Positions 50,301-62,886 of a stretch of DNA of 64,000 nt are shown here, one piece after another. The stretch covers positions 628,715-692,714 of the forward strand of contig VXAI01000183.1 in assembly GCA_013399305.1 (NCBI GenBank), given 5' to 3'. This DNA comes from Rostratula benghalensis. Lineage: Eukaryota > Chordata > Aves > Charadriiformes > Rostratulidae. The notes beneath the pieces are model-generated. The model ran no database searches, was not told where the DNA came from, and was given only the letters and a program-made list of their open reading frames with translations. The first letter of the stretch is position 1. Each line of letters starts with the position of its first letter. The position numbers and the translations under genes are program-made.

Positions 50301-53300
50301 TAGTATCTCAAAACTTCAATTTCTTGCCTCAACCCTATCTGTGTTATTCCAATAATATCATGCTTATCCTTGATACTCATAGTTATCATTGATAAGTCTT
50401 TGATGTAATAAATCCTTGATATAGTATCATACTTATCCTTGCTATAAGATATAATCAAAAATGAAAGCAGAAACTTAAGATACAGAGTAAAATATATTAC
50501 TTGCCAATTTTCCACAGTAACTTTTCATCATTACTCCAAAATTACTTTTTAATGCAAAGAGTAGTTCCAATCACATAGAGGCCCACATGATTCAGATACT
50601 ATCATAATCACAATTAGATTACATTACTGCAATCAGGAATGGAGATCATTAAGAGAAAGAATATAAATTGCTTTAGTTTTACAAGTACTGAGCTAGCAAA
50701 ATTATAATTAATCTCCATTTATAATCTTTTCTTTCATAGAACTGCAAAGCATGCTACTTTTTTTAGGCCATCAATACAAATTAGAACTAAGTAATAAAGC
50801 CCTAACTACTACTACTGTGCAGTTTGCAATTGTAGAAACTTTCACATTACGTACAGAAGCCTTTTCATGCAAACAGTGCCCTCAGCGTAGAGGGGGGTTT
50901 GAGTGCCATAAGTCCAGCCATTTCTATACTGAGTTTGCTGTTTATAACACAAAATGCAATCAAAACTGCCTATCCTTCCTCTGAACAATGGGTATGAAGT
51001 CTGCTTCTGAAATTGGATGATACATTTTCTGAGAGATGAGACAATAATGACTTAGCGGCAGAGGCGAAAAAAATGCACAAATACCAGATTTCACAAGTTT
51101 TCAGACTTTCCACTGAAAAAAACAAATATGCAATGCTGTCAGGAGTTGTGAGATGGCAGACAAGGCCTCATCTAACTCCAGTACATATTGCCACATTGAA
51201 TATATATGGCTCTGATAGAAATTTTTAGTGTTGTCATGTATGCTTTTCTTCATTCTAACTTTCCATATTGAGAAACAAGAGTATTAAAACCAGTGGCAGT
51301 CTTGCCCTCATACTAAATATTCTTCTAGGCCCAAACTGTACCTTCTGTGACTGATAAAAAAAAAAATGCATGGAAGAAAAAGAGGAAAATGAAAAAGAAA
51401 ATGTGTCTCCTTTTAAAATATATAAGTGACTTTATCTCTTGATTATACCTGGACAGAGCAAAGCAAACAAAGATAAAGGAATTGTCGGAGATTTGCTCCT
51501 TTAGAGAGCAAATCGTCACCCCTGGACAGAATGTCCATAGAGCTGGCTATAGGGCTAAGGAATGAGTTTTAAATCCAAAAAGACTGATATGGATTCCTGT
51601 ATTTAAGTTCTCCTTTCACAGTCTCACATATGTGGGCAATAACTTCACAAGAACCCCCAAAACACAGTTTGTGCAAGACCTCCTGAGGGTAGGGGACACT
51701 TCTACAACTGGAAATATGGGAACCAACTTGTAATTAAGTTGACCTGTCCAAAGGGATTTTTCCTTCCCCTTCTTCAGAAGAACACAGCACAGAAAATCAG
51801 CGACTGAAGTCACTTTGCACAGGGAAAGGGACGTGACACTGGAAAGCTTTGGGTCCCCAGGATCAAAGGTTTCCTGATGCCAGGGAATGGCCCAGCACAG
51901 CCTAAAGCCAAATGAATTATGGCTTTGGATGAACATAGTTTATGGACTTCTCTAAGATCAGAAATCTAGGAACAGATAGAAAACTCCCAGAAAAAATATT
52001 CCCCCATGGCTTGTTGTTAACAGTAAACCACGATCAGTTACAAATTTCAGCTTTATCTCACCCAGTCCTTGTCCAAACCACCAATGAAACAGCCTGAAAG
52101 CTAACTTTTAAGCTACATAAAGCAAACACCAGGAACCTTATGTATTACTTTACACGCTTGTCCTTGTAATAGCAACTTATTCAAATCTAATTTGAATCCA
52201 CTCATACTTGAAATCTGTACGTCTCACTCAGCACCAAATGTTTTATTGAGTACATCCTGTCTGCTCCACTGCTTCCTTAGACAACAGAGCACTTAAGTTG
52301 GAACTGATTTAACTCAAACCCCATCGCTTCTGGAGCCCGCTCTGCTCGCTCTTAACTCCACGGCACCAGTAATTGCTGTCAGCAGCCTCTCAAAGCGTTA
52401 ATGCCAGTATCAACTATAATACAAAAATATGTTTGCAGTTCTTCCTTACCCATTTTCTGCAGTTCTTCATGAGAGGAGCAATGCACGAACCATCCCATTT
52501 ATGTAACCCTCTTTTACCGTGCAGGTAATTATGAGCTGTTCTGTGTCACAAGCAGCAGGGACAGGCATAACCCTGGGAGTGAGGTGACTTTAACCCCGTA
52601 GGCAGCAGGAGGAGGTGGATGACGCCTGTCCCTGCAGGGACTGTGACTGGGTCACCAGCTTCTCACAGCGAACTTGTTCTCCCCCCGCAAAGGAGCGCTG
52701 AAGTTCAGCTGTGCTTTCAGGCTGAAGTACGTCTGAACAAAGGAAGCTTTGGATGACAATCTTGGATGTAGGCCTTGAAAATCTTTGTACACTCTATTTC
52801 AGATATGTAAATGCTCTTTCGGATATGGCTCTTGATCAAGTTTTCATGAACATCCACATTCCTATGCTGAAAAGCGTGTGAAATCAGTCATCTACCAGAC
52901 CCAAGCAGAAATCGCTTGATTTCCTTTTCCTTGTCCGCCTTTTCTATATGCCTGAAATTGTCTTTATCATCTCTGTCTGTGCACTATTTATATTAAAATG
53001 TTTTTCTTATCTGCTGCAACCAATTCAGTTTGGGTCAACATTAAAACCATTCCACTCACTTCAAAGAGATCCAAAAGAAAGCAAGAGAAATCTGAGGAGA
53101 AAACTATGAACATTAGGTAGCATCCAGGAACCAGTGTAAAATCAACATACTTGTTATTCTTTTTTTAGTTTAAAAGTCAAGAGTATGCAGTAGTTTACAT
53201 AGCACAATTAAATGGACAGACAATATTTAACCTACTAAAATGTTACAGATCCGGAACTGGCAAAACTCTTGATGAACAACAAAAATATAATACACATGCT

Positions 53301-53630
53301 GAAGTTGATGAGGGGTTTACATATGTTAGGGGGTTTTCTGCTTTAGTTTGTGTGTTGTTGGGGTTTTCTTTCTTTTTTTTTTTTTTTTAAACCTGCCAGC
53401 AAAAGAACACGATCTTAGTGATATGTCAGAGATAAAGTCGAAACACCAGAATGCCCCATGGCAAATTCAGGGAACAAAGACTCACTCATACAGAATAAGA
53501 ATGAGCAGTTATGTATAGCATACTATTAACTCAAGGTGTTTTTGAAAAGCACGAGTGCTGAACATCAGCAGCCTACGTACTGACTTATATCTCTATTTCC
53601 TTACACCTACAAGTTTTCCCCCTGGTGCAG
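47346..53630. other. Unique AT-rich non-coding sequence
   Basis: No gene is supported over about 6.3 kb. It contains a small CATC repeat (49290-49305), a pair of 20-bp imperfect direct repeats (50356-50375 and 50425-50444), T- and A-runs at about 48282-48303, 48531-48543 and 53373-53388, and a mildly CpG-enriched stretch at 52330-52740. Confidence 0.5.
50356..50444. repeat. Imperfect direct repeats in AT-rich sequence
   Basis: tatcatgcttatccttgata (50356-50375) and tatcatacttatccttgcta (50425-50444) match at 18 of 20 positions, 69 bp apart, with further related TTGAT(A/G) units between them. It looks like a decayed tandem array. Confidence 0.6.
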
Positions 53631-53741
53631 TGGAAAAGGGGCTTTTGAACTACTACAGTGATTTCCAGAAACCAAAAAAAAAGGGAACGATGTACCAGAG
53701 TTACCCTGAGTATAACAGGGCAAAAGCTTCCAACATAAAGA
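53631..53741 (+). CDS. Candidate coding exon 1 of a plus-strand cluster
   Basis: Acceptor ..ttttccccctggtgcag and donor AAAGA|GTAAGA enclose 111 nt open in one frame, phase 1 at both ends. The peptide is tyrosine- and lysine-rich (GLLNYYSDFQKPKKKG near its start, YPEYNRAKASNIK at its end). No family is recognised. Its phase fits direct splicing to 55873, which would create an arginine codon at the junction. It does not fit the segment at 54112. The alternative is a pseudo-exon. Confidence 0.25.
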
Positions 53742-54111
53742 GTAAGACTCTTTCTTGAAGCCTGAGAAGGAAGCAGAACTTTCCTCCTGCAGCACTGAGT
53801 CATGTAGGCTAGACAGATGAATCAGTAGGCAACTGGCTTTCAGGTATGATGTCATGGTGAAATAAATGTCTATTCCCAAGGAAATAATTAAATAAAACTG
53901 GTGTGAAATCATTGCAGCACTCACTATTATTTGCACTGTTCTCTTTCACCTAAAAGTGAAACCATTTCAGAGGGGGTGTTGTTGACTTTTGCACATGGGG
54001 GTTTTTTTAAGATAGGTCCAGTTATTCTTGTATCTGGTGTGGCACAGACCATGGGGAAGCTCTGTGAGGACAGCACAGAGAGAGCTGAACCTCTCTGGCA
54101 CCTTCTTACAG

Positions 54112-54352
54112 AGGGAGAAAAAACAATGCAGTGATTACACAGAAAATGTTTCAGTGCACAGTTTCGATGGCATTAGCTACGCTAATCCTCTCCCTAAGTC
54201 GGACTTGTCTTGTGATGGACAAATTATCCAGCTTAGTGATGTATCTGGGATGGTGACAGCATCTCTGCTGTTTGTTCCTCAGTTTGCACAGACTTCTTTT
54301 CTGCTCACGAAAAGACCTGGCGCCCTCCCCTTTGCAGATCAGTGTTCACAAG
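54112..54352 (+). CDS. Candidate coding exon 2 (alternative) of a plus-strand cluster
   Basis: A good acceptor (..ctctggcaccttcttacag) is followed by 80 open codons plus one base, up to a weak donor (CACAAG|GTGGAG). The peptide reads like ordinary globular protein (CSDYTENVSVHSFDG.., ..FLLTKRPGALPFADQCSQ). It starts in phase 0 and ends in phase 1, so it splices in frame to 55873 (Gly at the junction) but not from 53741. It would have to be an alternative exon or follow another exon. No family is recognised, and the weak donor lowers confidence. Confidence 0.25.
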
Positions 54353-55872
54353 GTGGAGGTCTCAGTAGGTCTCACAGTCCTCATTCTCAGCACTCGGATG
54401 CCCTTTACCAGTGCTGATAAGGACAAATTGAACTATTTCCTCAAAAATTTAGCCACCTGTCCAAGCAGCAAGAGAGGCTTGAATGGGCATGACCTACAAA
54501 TAAATTTATTCCGGGCACCTAACCTAAACGTGTGCTATATTTTCTCATTCCCAACCCAAAAATCTCCAACTTCAAAAGGCAATAAGAGAAGCCAATGTAG
54601 GACTGAGAAGAGTGATTAAGTAGCAAATTTGTATTTCCTAGTTCCTGAAGAATATGCTATAGCAGTTATCACACTAAACTTCTCAACTTCAAAAGGTTTC
54701 TTAAACATTAAGATGGAAAACTTTGGGAAACTGCTATGGCAAACACCACTGTTATGGTACAGTGAATCCTATTGCTATGTTCATAAAAGTGCTTGTATCC
54801 TGAATTCTTTCTGTATGTCTGCCTACAGAGTTATAATTTATTGTCTAACTTTTAATTGAGAAAAGTTACAGAGGATTGAAAATATTTTTTGTAATGTAGA
54901 TAAAACCAGAAATAATTACCTTGGTAGGAAAATATGAGAAGAGCTGTGAGAAAAGAAAGGAAACACGTTCTATGTACAATCTATGAGTTTATGAATGAGA
55001 AATATAAGGCGTGAGTCAACCAGTCCACAGGTATTTACAACAGTAATAGGTTACTCATGGTAGTTTCTTCAGCAGTCAAGAAAGTTAGAACAAGAACCAC
55101 TGGACAAAAGTTCAAGACTTAAGTTAATAAGGTAGAAATGCATGCATTTTTTAAGAGTCAAGTAAACAAATCTTGTCAACAGCTTACCAGAGTTGTAGGT
55201 TCTCCATCAACATATGTTCAAATGAAAGTTATGTTTCTAAAATACTCTGGGTTTTTTTGTGGAGAAATTAATTTAGGGAGCCCTATAGTCCAGACTGGAT
55301 ATGTCAAACTATATCACTGCAATGGTTCCTTCTGACCTTATGAATTATAAATGGTTTAGTGGCCAAAATACTATCTCAAAAAATTAAAAGTACTCTCTCT
55401 AAAAACATAGATTTCAATACCAGAAGGGTTTAGTCAGTTCTTTATCATTCAGATGTAGATAAATTGAGTCCTTGCACTTTTCTCTCTATCTCTTTCTCGT
55501 AAAATCTAAGTCCTGTCTGTTCTACATAGATATTCCTGACATTTTCTCAGAAGAGCTGTGATTTACTCCAATGTCTTCAGCCAAAAATATTTCTTCTCCC
55601 CTCTGTTCTGTGTTATGTGCTTGACTAAAATTAAGTGGAAATAAGTAGGATGGTAGTGGGAAAATAAAAACAGCAACAGAAAGATCGATTTCACCCAATA
55701 AATAGCATTTTTGAACTATTTTTTAAGAATCAAAATTAATATTGGTTTGTTAAAAAATATTGAAAAGGCAAAAAAAAAGAAATATGTGGATAGAAATGTG
55801 CTATACTAGTAAGTTAATATATTTCTGGGGAAAAAAATTACAAAGATAACTTTAAACTGATCTTTTTTTCAG

Positions 55873-55966
55873 GAAAACTAGATGAACAGCCAGAAGAAAT
55901 GAAGGAATGGGAATCATACCTTCAAACGATAGTTTTCAGAATTCTGAAGAATTCATGCAGCCCACG
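55873..55966 (+). CDS. Candidate coding exon 3 of a plus-strand cluster
   Basis: A strong acceptor (..gatctttttttcag) and donor (CACG|GTATGT) enclose 94 nt. Only one frame is open (phase 1 in, phase 2 out). The peptide is charged then amphipathic (KLDEQPEEMKEWESYLQTI followed by VFRILKNSCSP), suggestive of a helix. It fits in phase after either 53741 or 54352 and before 56844. I cannot name the protein. Open frame over 30 codons is weak evidence alone, so the case rests on splice sites and phase agreement. Confidence 0.33.
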
Positions 55967-56843
55967 GTATGTGAATTCACCAAAGATGTCTTACCCTATA
56001 ACAGGAAAAAACAATATATGTTGAGCCTGCAATATATAGAGTGTGTATCGCCAAGTTTTTGGATACTTATCCTTCATAAGTAAGCTATAATATATTTTCT
56101 GTTAAAAATAGAATGAATGCATGAGCACTCTTTTTTAGAAAATTTGAACTTTTTTTCTTTTCTTAAAGAGTATGTCGTATACTAGTGAATACTATGATTC
56201 AAGAGAAGTTCTGTCCCAAAATAACATGACATTTGAAAGAGATAGTGTAGGTGTGTGTTTTCTAGGGTGAAAAATTATTAAAGTATCAAGGTACCTTCTG
56301 GGGATGGCAGATCCAAAAAATTGCCAGAAGCAATTCTAAAGAAATTGAAAATGGAAACCGGTTTCTTTTCATTTATTGATCGTGAAGATAAAATTTAGTA
56401 ACTTTTAAGAATGAAGAATTGTTATATTTTGTATAAATTCAACACACTAAAAAAATGTGAGAAGAATGACAAAACATTTTGACATTCTAAAAAGAAAACC
56501 CTACAAATTAAATAGAAGCAATTAGCTGAAAATCAATTCAATTGTCCTCCAGGCCTAGGGCTAAGTTACAGGTCAGCAACGTAGTCGTGTAAATAAAGTT
56601 TTAAATGCCCAATAAAAAAAGCCATTCTGGAGAACAGGGTAGAGGAGCCTTATTTATGCCTTAGTGAGAATCTGATAATGCAGGAAAAAAAAAATTTGGA
56701 ATCAGTGCAATGACGTGAAAATTGCTCCTGTCTCCATGAAGCTTTATCACGTCCTGCAAGAACGTCTGAGGATGGGGTAGCTGAGATTTCTTCTGCATCC
56801 CAGTGCACACAGGGGTCATGTAGCGGTTAGTGAATTCTTCCAG

Positions 56844-57096
56844 AGCCAAAATGGTGAGAATCACTGTTAGATGCCCTCTCCTTGGTTGTCCTACACTGTC
56901 CTCACCCCGAGCACAGCTTTTGCAATTTTTCATGTTAAACGAGCCTTATAAAATACTCTCCTTCGAAAGCCACCAAAGTTTCCTTGCGGCGGACTTTGTA
57001 GAGCTGAAATTTCTATCAGGGTTGGTTTTGCCCAGAACTTTTCACATGAGAATTATTTATGGATTGTTTAGAAAGTATTATGGAGGCTGGTATCCT
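56844..57096 (+). CDS. Candidate coding exon 4 of a plus-strand cluster
   Basis: Acceptor ..gttagtgaattcttccag and donor CCT|GTAAGTAAG enclose 253 nt. One base completes the codon left by 55966 (CG+A, Arg), then 84 codons are open to the donor. Landmarks: AKMVRITVRCPLLGCP near the start, FESHQSFLAADFVELKF in the middle and YGLFRKYYGGWYP at the end. It is rich in F, L and Y. An overlapping minus-strand open frame exists (56661-56933). No domain is recognised. Ends in phase 0. Confidence 0.28.
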
Positions 57097-57425
57097 GTAA
57101 GTAAGAGATTTGTATTCTGGAAATGTTTGGTATCTCTTGGTAGTAAATACGTCAAAGAGGATTGCAGAGTATCCGGGACCTTCTCATGATTAGATAGGAC
57201 TTTCCCCTTCATAAAGTAGCCTTGTAAACTAAAGATAACTTGGTAATCTATTGCAGTAGTTTGGGGTGAAATTATTTCAAAGTACTTTCATTTGTCTGAG
57301 AAACTTGTGATAGCTCATTTGCAGCATTTGCAGAAATGTTTTACCTTACAGAATGCCTTTTTTTTTAAGTGAAATTCATTACCTTTATTATCTCTATGCT
57401 GTCAGTTCAATGCCACCCTTAGCAG

Positions 57426-57494
57426 GATTATTTCCACCTTTGGCAACCTATAGTCCCAGAGTTATTTTTAATGGTTAATATTTTCACACAATAA
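57426..57494 (+). CDS. Possible terminal coding exon of the cluster
   Basis: After ..ttcaatgccacccttagcag, the phase-0 frame required by the preceding candidate stays open for 22 codons (DYFHLWQPIVPELF..) to a TAA. The first AATAAA I note downstream is at 57797. Short and unsupported by homology. Confidence 0.15.
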   Translation, partial: DYFHLWQPIVPELFLMVNIFTQ

Positions 57495-59677
57495 TACGTA
57501 CAACTGAATATTTATAGTTTTGAAGTAGATCTGAAGAAGAAATGTAGTCAGGACAAGAAAGTGGCATGATTTGACTTGGCATGTCAATATATTCAGTAAA
57601 AAACAAAGAAAACAATGGTAGTGGGAGGAAAAATGTGTATTTAAAACCCTACAGTCCTTCAAAAGAATGACAGTTTTAAGTGAAAGCTCTTTCATTTTTT
57701 TCTGTGAGGAAAAAGACAGATAGAAGCCTTCCAAAGTCTCCAAATCCCAGGTTTTCAACTTCAGTCTTTCTGCATATTTTCCATGAGTGGGGTACAAATA
57801 AATAAATCGATAAAGAGTTGGGTGGATGGATGGATCAGTTGATAGGCAGACAGACCGACTAATAAAAGGGTTCATTACTTTATTCAGAGCACTTCGTTAC
57901 CTCAAGTCTTTCTACGTTAAATAATATTCAAGAAGAAGAAGAACTTTTCCAGGCCTCTCTTCCAGGCTTTTTCACACACTATTACTTCCATTTAGAACTT
58001 GCCTGCTGTTGCTAGATCATCATTAACACATAGGGGACAGAGCACTATATATAAGAAGGATAGTTAAGAAGCTTGCAAGGATGGGAAGAGCACCATTTGC
58101 TGAGCAAGAAGATGAAAATCTGTCCTGCAAAAATCTCAACTGGAAAAATGACACTTGCTCAGGCTCCTGGTATCCTAAATTAGCAAAGACCTTTAGAAGT
58201 CTAAGGAATTAAGAATCTGGGGCCATAGTGGCCTGAAAAGACCTCTTTCTTCCACTACAAATGTTCTATCACCACCTCAGGAACAGCAACCTCCCACAGT
58301 TCCCTCCGTGCTCCATTCAAGTATATGGAGTGGAATAAACATAGAGGTTGGGATAGGCTTAAATTAAGACGAGCTGAAAAACATAGACCAAGATGACAGG
58401 GTTTTCTCCATCTGCTTTTTGCCATTTTTAAGAAGTATTATCTTAGTCATGAACTCCTGATCCTCTACTATCATGACAAAGTTCAACTTTGACTCATACC
58501 TAGGATTGTACTACCAGGAAATGGCTACAGACTGGGAGAACTGGACTGGGTATTTATCATTAGCCAACAAACTGCAGCTCAAACTTCTAATTTTGGGAGA
58601 ACTTCCCAACTCAAGTCATCAAATCCTCTAGTCTGGACGGTTTGAAACAGCAAACTTGGGTCCCAAATTCACTTCTTGCAGAAGACACAGGTGGCAAACT
58701 AGCCACCGGCATTGTGAAGATGAATCACATGATTTTTATTTCCTTAAATATCAGGATTTTATTGAGTAAGATGAGCAGTGCTAAAATGCCCAAATAATGT
58801 CAGTTTAGGAAACAGAACACGTGAAGCACAAAGAGATTTGATAGGAAACGTGACGATTGGATTCGCTGTGTGGGGATGCAAGTTTCTTTCCACAATGTAT
58901 ACGTTTGCTTCATTAATGGCAACTCAAATCAAGGTTGCAGAAGTTCCAGGTGTTTCGAGAAAACAAAGGTGTAACAAGTTACAAATATACACAGACAGAA
59001 GTGGAGAGCAAAGGGAGAAGAACAGACTGTCCCTGCCTTTATTGCAAATAATTTAGTATGGATTTTATCTTCCCCCCCCCACCCCAGAATTTCACAGATA
59101 TTAAGCAGAAAATCATCTTTTCAACATTACCTGGGTAATCCATTGCTTCAGTGATCCACTGTACCTCCATGCAATGCTTAACGATACTGAAAGCTATTTG
59201 TTTAGAGGTTAGAAAAATAGTTGTGCCAATAGACACTGGCTCTCAGCTTAGACTAATGAACACAGACTAATATCAGTGTAACTTGTAATCTACAATTTGC
59301 TGAAGCTGAACCCAAGTTTCTACCAACTGAGTTAGTTAGGGCAAGTGTAACGTTCTACTCTCTCATCCTTGGCTGCAATTTTCTGTGGTTCAGGATTAAA
59401 AAAAAAAAAAAATCACTGATAATTATCTTTAGCTAAATCTCATAGGTAATTTAATATACATATGTAAATATTATCTGTCTATCTGTTGTCTGTCTACGAG
59501 CTGGCTCACAGACCAATTCCTGGCTCCTGCTGAAACTAGCTTTCTTGTGGGATAACTGGTTTTTAACCAGTCAAGCCAAAAGTGAAAAGGGCAGCAAAGG
59601 AAAAACACACAGCTATTTAAAAGGCAAGAACAGTGCAGTAATTGAAGTCTCTTATGAATGTGCACATGCTTAGAAAT

Positions 59678-59780
59678 GTTTTTTTCTGATTTTCTCTTTT
59701 TCTCTTCCTTTCTCCCCTCCTGTTAAATTTTTTTGTCTCTTTTTTTCTTACTTTTTTTCCGCTTCTATTTTTTTTTTTTT
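59678..59780. repeat. Long pyrimidine-rich tract
   Basis: About 100 nt that are nearly all T/C, with only scattered purines, ending in 12 T. Low-complexity sequence. Confidence 0.8.
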
Positions 59781-61363
59781 ACCCCAAGAATGAAGTCCAG
59801 CAATCATGGGCTGACTAACCAGGATACCACTAAGGAAGGCAAGGATATGCTCCTTGGATTCTATTGTATAGTTCTCCAAACTGGACTCTAAAAACATTTT
59901 ATCTCTTCAGTTTTCAGGATTAATTAATATTTTCTGTAACCAGTACCCAGTCAGACGTAATGCTTTAAGGTAAAGGTGCGAATGTGCTTTCCTGAGATCT
60001 TTTGAGGCTTCATTCAGATTCTGAATAAGATGAGGGATAAATCTAAACTTTCTGTACCTGTACAAGGAGGAAGAAATGTTGCTTTTTAGAGCCTCTGTTT
60101 TAACTTTGAGTGGAAAAGAAATGAGAGAGGCTGACAAGGTTTCCCCAGGAAGCACATGGTAGCAGTCCTCAAAAAAGGTGAAATCTGTGATGTTAATGGA
60201 GTGAGTTCTTGATACTTATATAGAGGAACCTAAACTGCAGAGAGAAAATAAAAAGATAGGTAAGGTGGAAAATTTCTGGATTGTCAGGATAGTTACCAAC
60301 TGAAATAATACACCGAGGAAGTTAGGAAATCTCTGTTACTGCAGGCATTTAAAAATAATTAAACAAACATCTGTCAAGACTGACATAGGTATTGTTGATC
60401 TTACCTTGAGGCAGGGATACATTAGGTGACCTCTCCGGTCTCTTTTGCCCCGTCTTCTGTGATTGCTGATTCATGTCTTTCTTTTCCACCTCCCTTGATG
60501 TCTGTAGTTATGCAACCAGACGGGAACGTTCACTAATCGATTCTATCCCTACAGTTAATGCTTTTTTTTTTTATACAGACAGTTGGCCTGAGGAATCTGT
60601 TTCAGCCATAATCAAAACAAATTCTTAATAAAAACACTCAACATATGTGAATCACTCCTCACTTACTACTACAAAGTTGGGGTGTAGCATAGACTGGAGC
60701 CAAAAAGAAGGCTTTAAAATAAAATTTAAAAAAAAAAAAAACAAACAAACCTGTAGCATAACTTATAAAAACATTTAGGATTTAGGAAACCACTTCTGCC
60801 TTTCAAGACATCTTTTACATCATTTTCAAAAGAAACTGGTATAGGTGCTCTCAGTCTAAAGGTACCAGGTTTCATATTCTCATTATTGTGTGATCAAAAA
60901 TTAAAGAATATCACAGTTACACAGTTATTTATACAGTTATATTTTACAGATCTAAGGATTTACAGCAGATTTTTTTTTTTCAAATGCTTTCTGCTCTTTA
61001 CATTTTCTAGCTTTCCCGTCTTCAAAGTCACTAAATAGTTCTTAGTAATTTTTAAATTGTACCAGGGCAAACTGGTGCCATATACAATATTTTGTGGTGT
61101 TTTCCTCAAGGTTTGAATAACAAACTTTCTTACAGGTGGATAAAACATTCTTTACTAGACATTCACAAAACTAAAATGAGGTTTATTATGTTATGCAGAA
61201 AGGCCTTAGAAAGTTCAATTTCCCTTTGGAAAAGCCAAGAGACCTGGAAAAATATTTTTATAGATCATATAACATTAATTTAAATTAAATCATTTGCCCC
61301 AAGAAAGAATATACCTATCTAAATGGGGTTCAGGAGTTCTTAGATAAATATGAAGGATTAGTT

Positions 61364-61365
<2 letters not shown>

Positions 61366-61396
<31 letters not shown>
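61366..61396. repeat. Poly(T) tract, 31 nt
   Basis: Uninterrupted run of 31 T followed by T/C-rich sequence. No adjacent retrocopy is recognised. Confidence 0.92.
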
Positions 61397-61729
61397 CTCT
61401 GCTTGCATTTCTATTTATTTTCTCTCTTTTTTGGAAAGAGCCTTTAGTTCCCTGCTGGGCTCAGACAACACACGAAGGATTTGTTTCCTTTACCATCCAA
61501 TGTCTACACAGAGGGAAGAACAGAAATGTTATCAGGATTTGCTTTTATCTTGCTGCCCTTTTTGTTCCAGACACATTTTTGCCAAGTTAATAACTCAATA
61601 ATGGTAACTGGTAACTCAATAATAATTGCATTTGATAGTGTATTATACAGTAGGTTTTCATTTGTCAATCTTAAAACACTTCTCCAAGGAAGCTAAGTCT
61701 TGTGCTCTGTGATCATACCAAGATACAGA

Positions 61730-61830
61730 CTCATGGTGTAACTTGCTCAAGGACAGACAGCAGGACAGTGTCACAAACAGGAATATATCTGTCATTTCCT
61801 TGATCTTTCTTGCAGTGTGCCATTCCTAGG
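61730..61830 (+). mobile_element. Possible MIR SINE fragment
   Basis: 'gtgtaacttgctcaaggaca' followed by 'gacagcaggacagtgtcac' and 'aacaggaatat' matches the order of the MIR core and 3' part, but more loosely than the copy at 14425-14588. Confidence 0.4.
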
Positions 61831-62797
61831 CCTTTTTTCCTTCATGATACAAGCATCCACATTGAATAATTTGGTTATATCCTTCCAATTCACACATTTA
61901 TTTATTTTTTTTTCAGGATAAAAATGCCCAGCCTATATTGTTTATTGAAAATGTATGATATTAGTAATGTATTAATAATTATATTAGCAAAGATATTAGC
62001 AATGTATGATCTGCTAACTAAATTAGCTCAAAAGAATTAATTGACTGCCTTCTATTTATACCCAATTTTACTTTATTCTGTAAACTTTAAGAAAAAAATA
62101 TCTGATTTCATAAAAAAGTATTCCGGCAAGTTGATCCTTCATAGTATTAGCATACTTTTAAAATGCAAAAATCAGAGTTAAATGTTTTAAAAGCCAGCTC
62201 TTTAGTGCTTCTCTTCAAATAAAATCACCGGTTTAGTTGCTGAACTAGAGTTTAGAATCAAATTTTGTAAAATATTGCATAAAGAGAAAAATAGCTAGTT
62301 AATGAACAGCTCTATATAATTTTCTCTAAAATATTAGCATTTCAGGCAGCATCCAAAAGTGTGCTCCCTTTGTAGAGCAGATATGTTGCAATGATATTCA
62401 CCACTATTTAAGTAATCTTCTATTCAAACTACAACACGAGACAGTGTTTAATGTTCCAGAGCTTCAAATGATGGAAGAGAGGGGTCTTGAACTAGATGTG
62501 CTGACTGGAAAATAGCATCAAATGACTTGTGAGAAATCCAGTGCGGACTATTTCAACTGCATCTTGAAGGACTTCCTTTAAAAAGCAGTTTCAAATACAA
62601 GCAAAGTTACAGATGGGGGAAAAGCATCTTTATGGAATCTTGATTTTGTACTTCAGCATAGACTCTAAGTGTGAGAACTGGGCAGATACTTGTTGAAAAG
62701 GGCTTCTAGAAAGGATTGAAAATTTGAGATTGCTGGCAGGGGAGATTACACAGGTGAAGGGATAGAGTCCTGGTGCCCACCCTGGCACGGCAGATCC
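61831..62797. other. Unique AT-rich sequence
   Basis: No gene is supported. A small imperfect direct repeat (gatattagtaatgtatta / gatattagcaatgtatga, 61957 and 61992) is present. Confidence 0.5.
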
Positions 62798-62886
62798 AGT
62801 GAGAGGTGTCCCTACCCAGGGCAGGGGGGTTGGAACTTGATGATCTTTAAGGTCCCTTCCAACTCAAACCATTCTATGGTTCTATC
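62798..62886 (+). mobile_element. CR1 LINE 3' tail, very short
   Basis: Contains 'gaggtgtccctacccagggc', 'ttgatgatctttaaggtccc' and 'aactcaaaccattctatggt', ending at the octamer tail near 62886. About 90 bp of the extreme CR1 3' end, with the 5' side truncated. Confidence 0.93.

Larger units (their letters stand above)
57495..61719. other. Unique AT-rich non-coding sequence with simple repeats
   Basis: No gene is supported. It contains AATA and GGAT short repeats (57795-57836), a pyrimidine-rich tract of about 100 nt (59678-59780), an A-run at about 59397-59412, an A-tract near 60727-60750 and 31 T at 61366-61396. Confidence 0.5.

Noticed and set aside
56661..56933. Minus-strand 90-codon open frame overlapping candidate exon 4
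   Set aside because: The peptide looks plausible but the upstream minus-strand context is purine-rich and lacks a good acceptor. The plus-strand reading has better splice signals.
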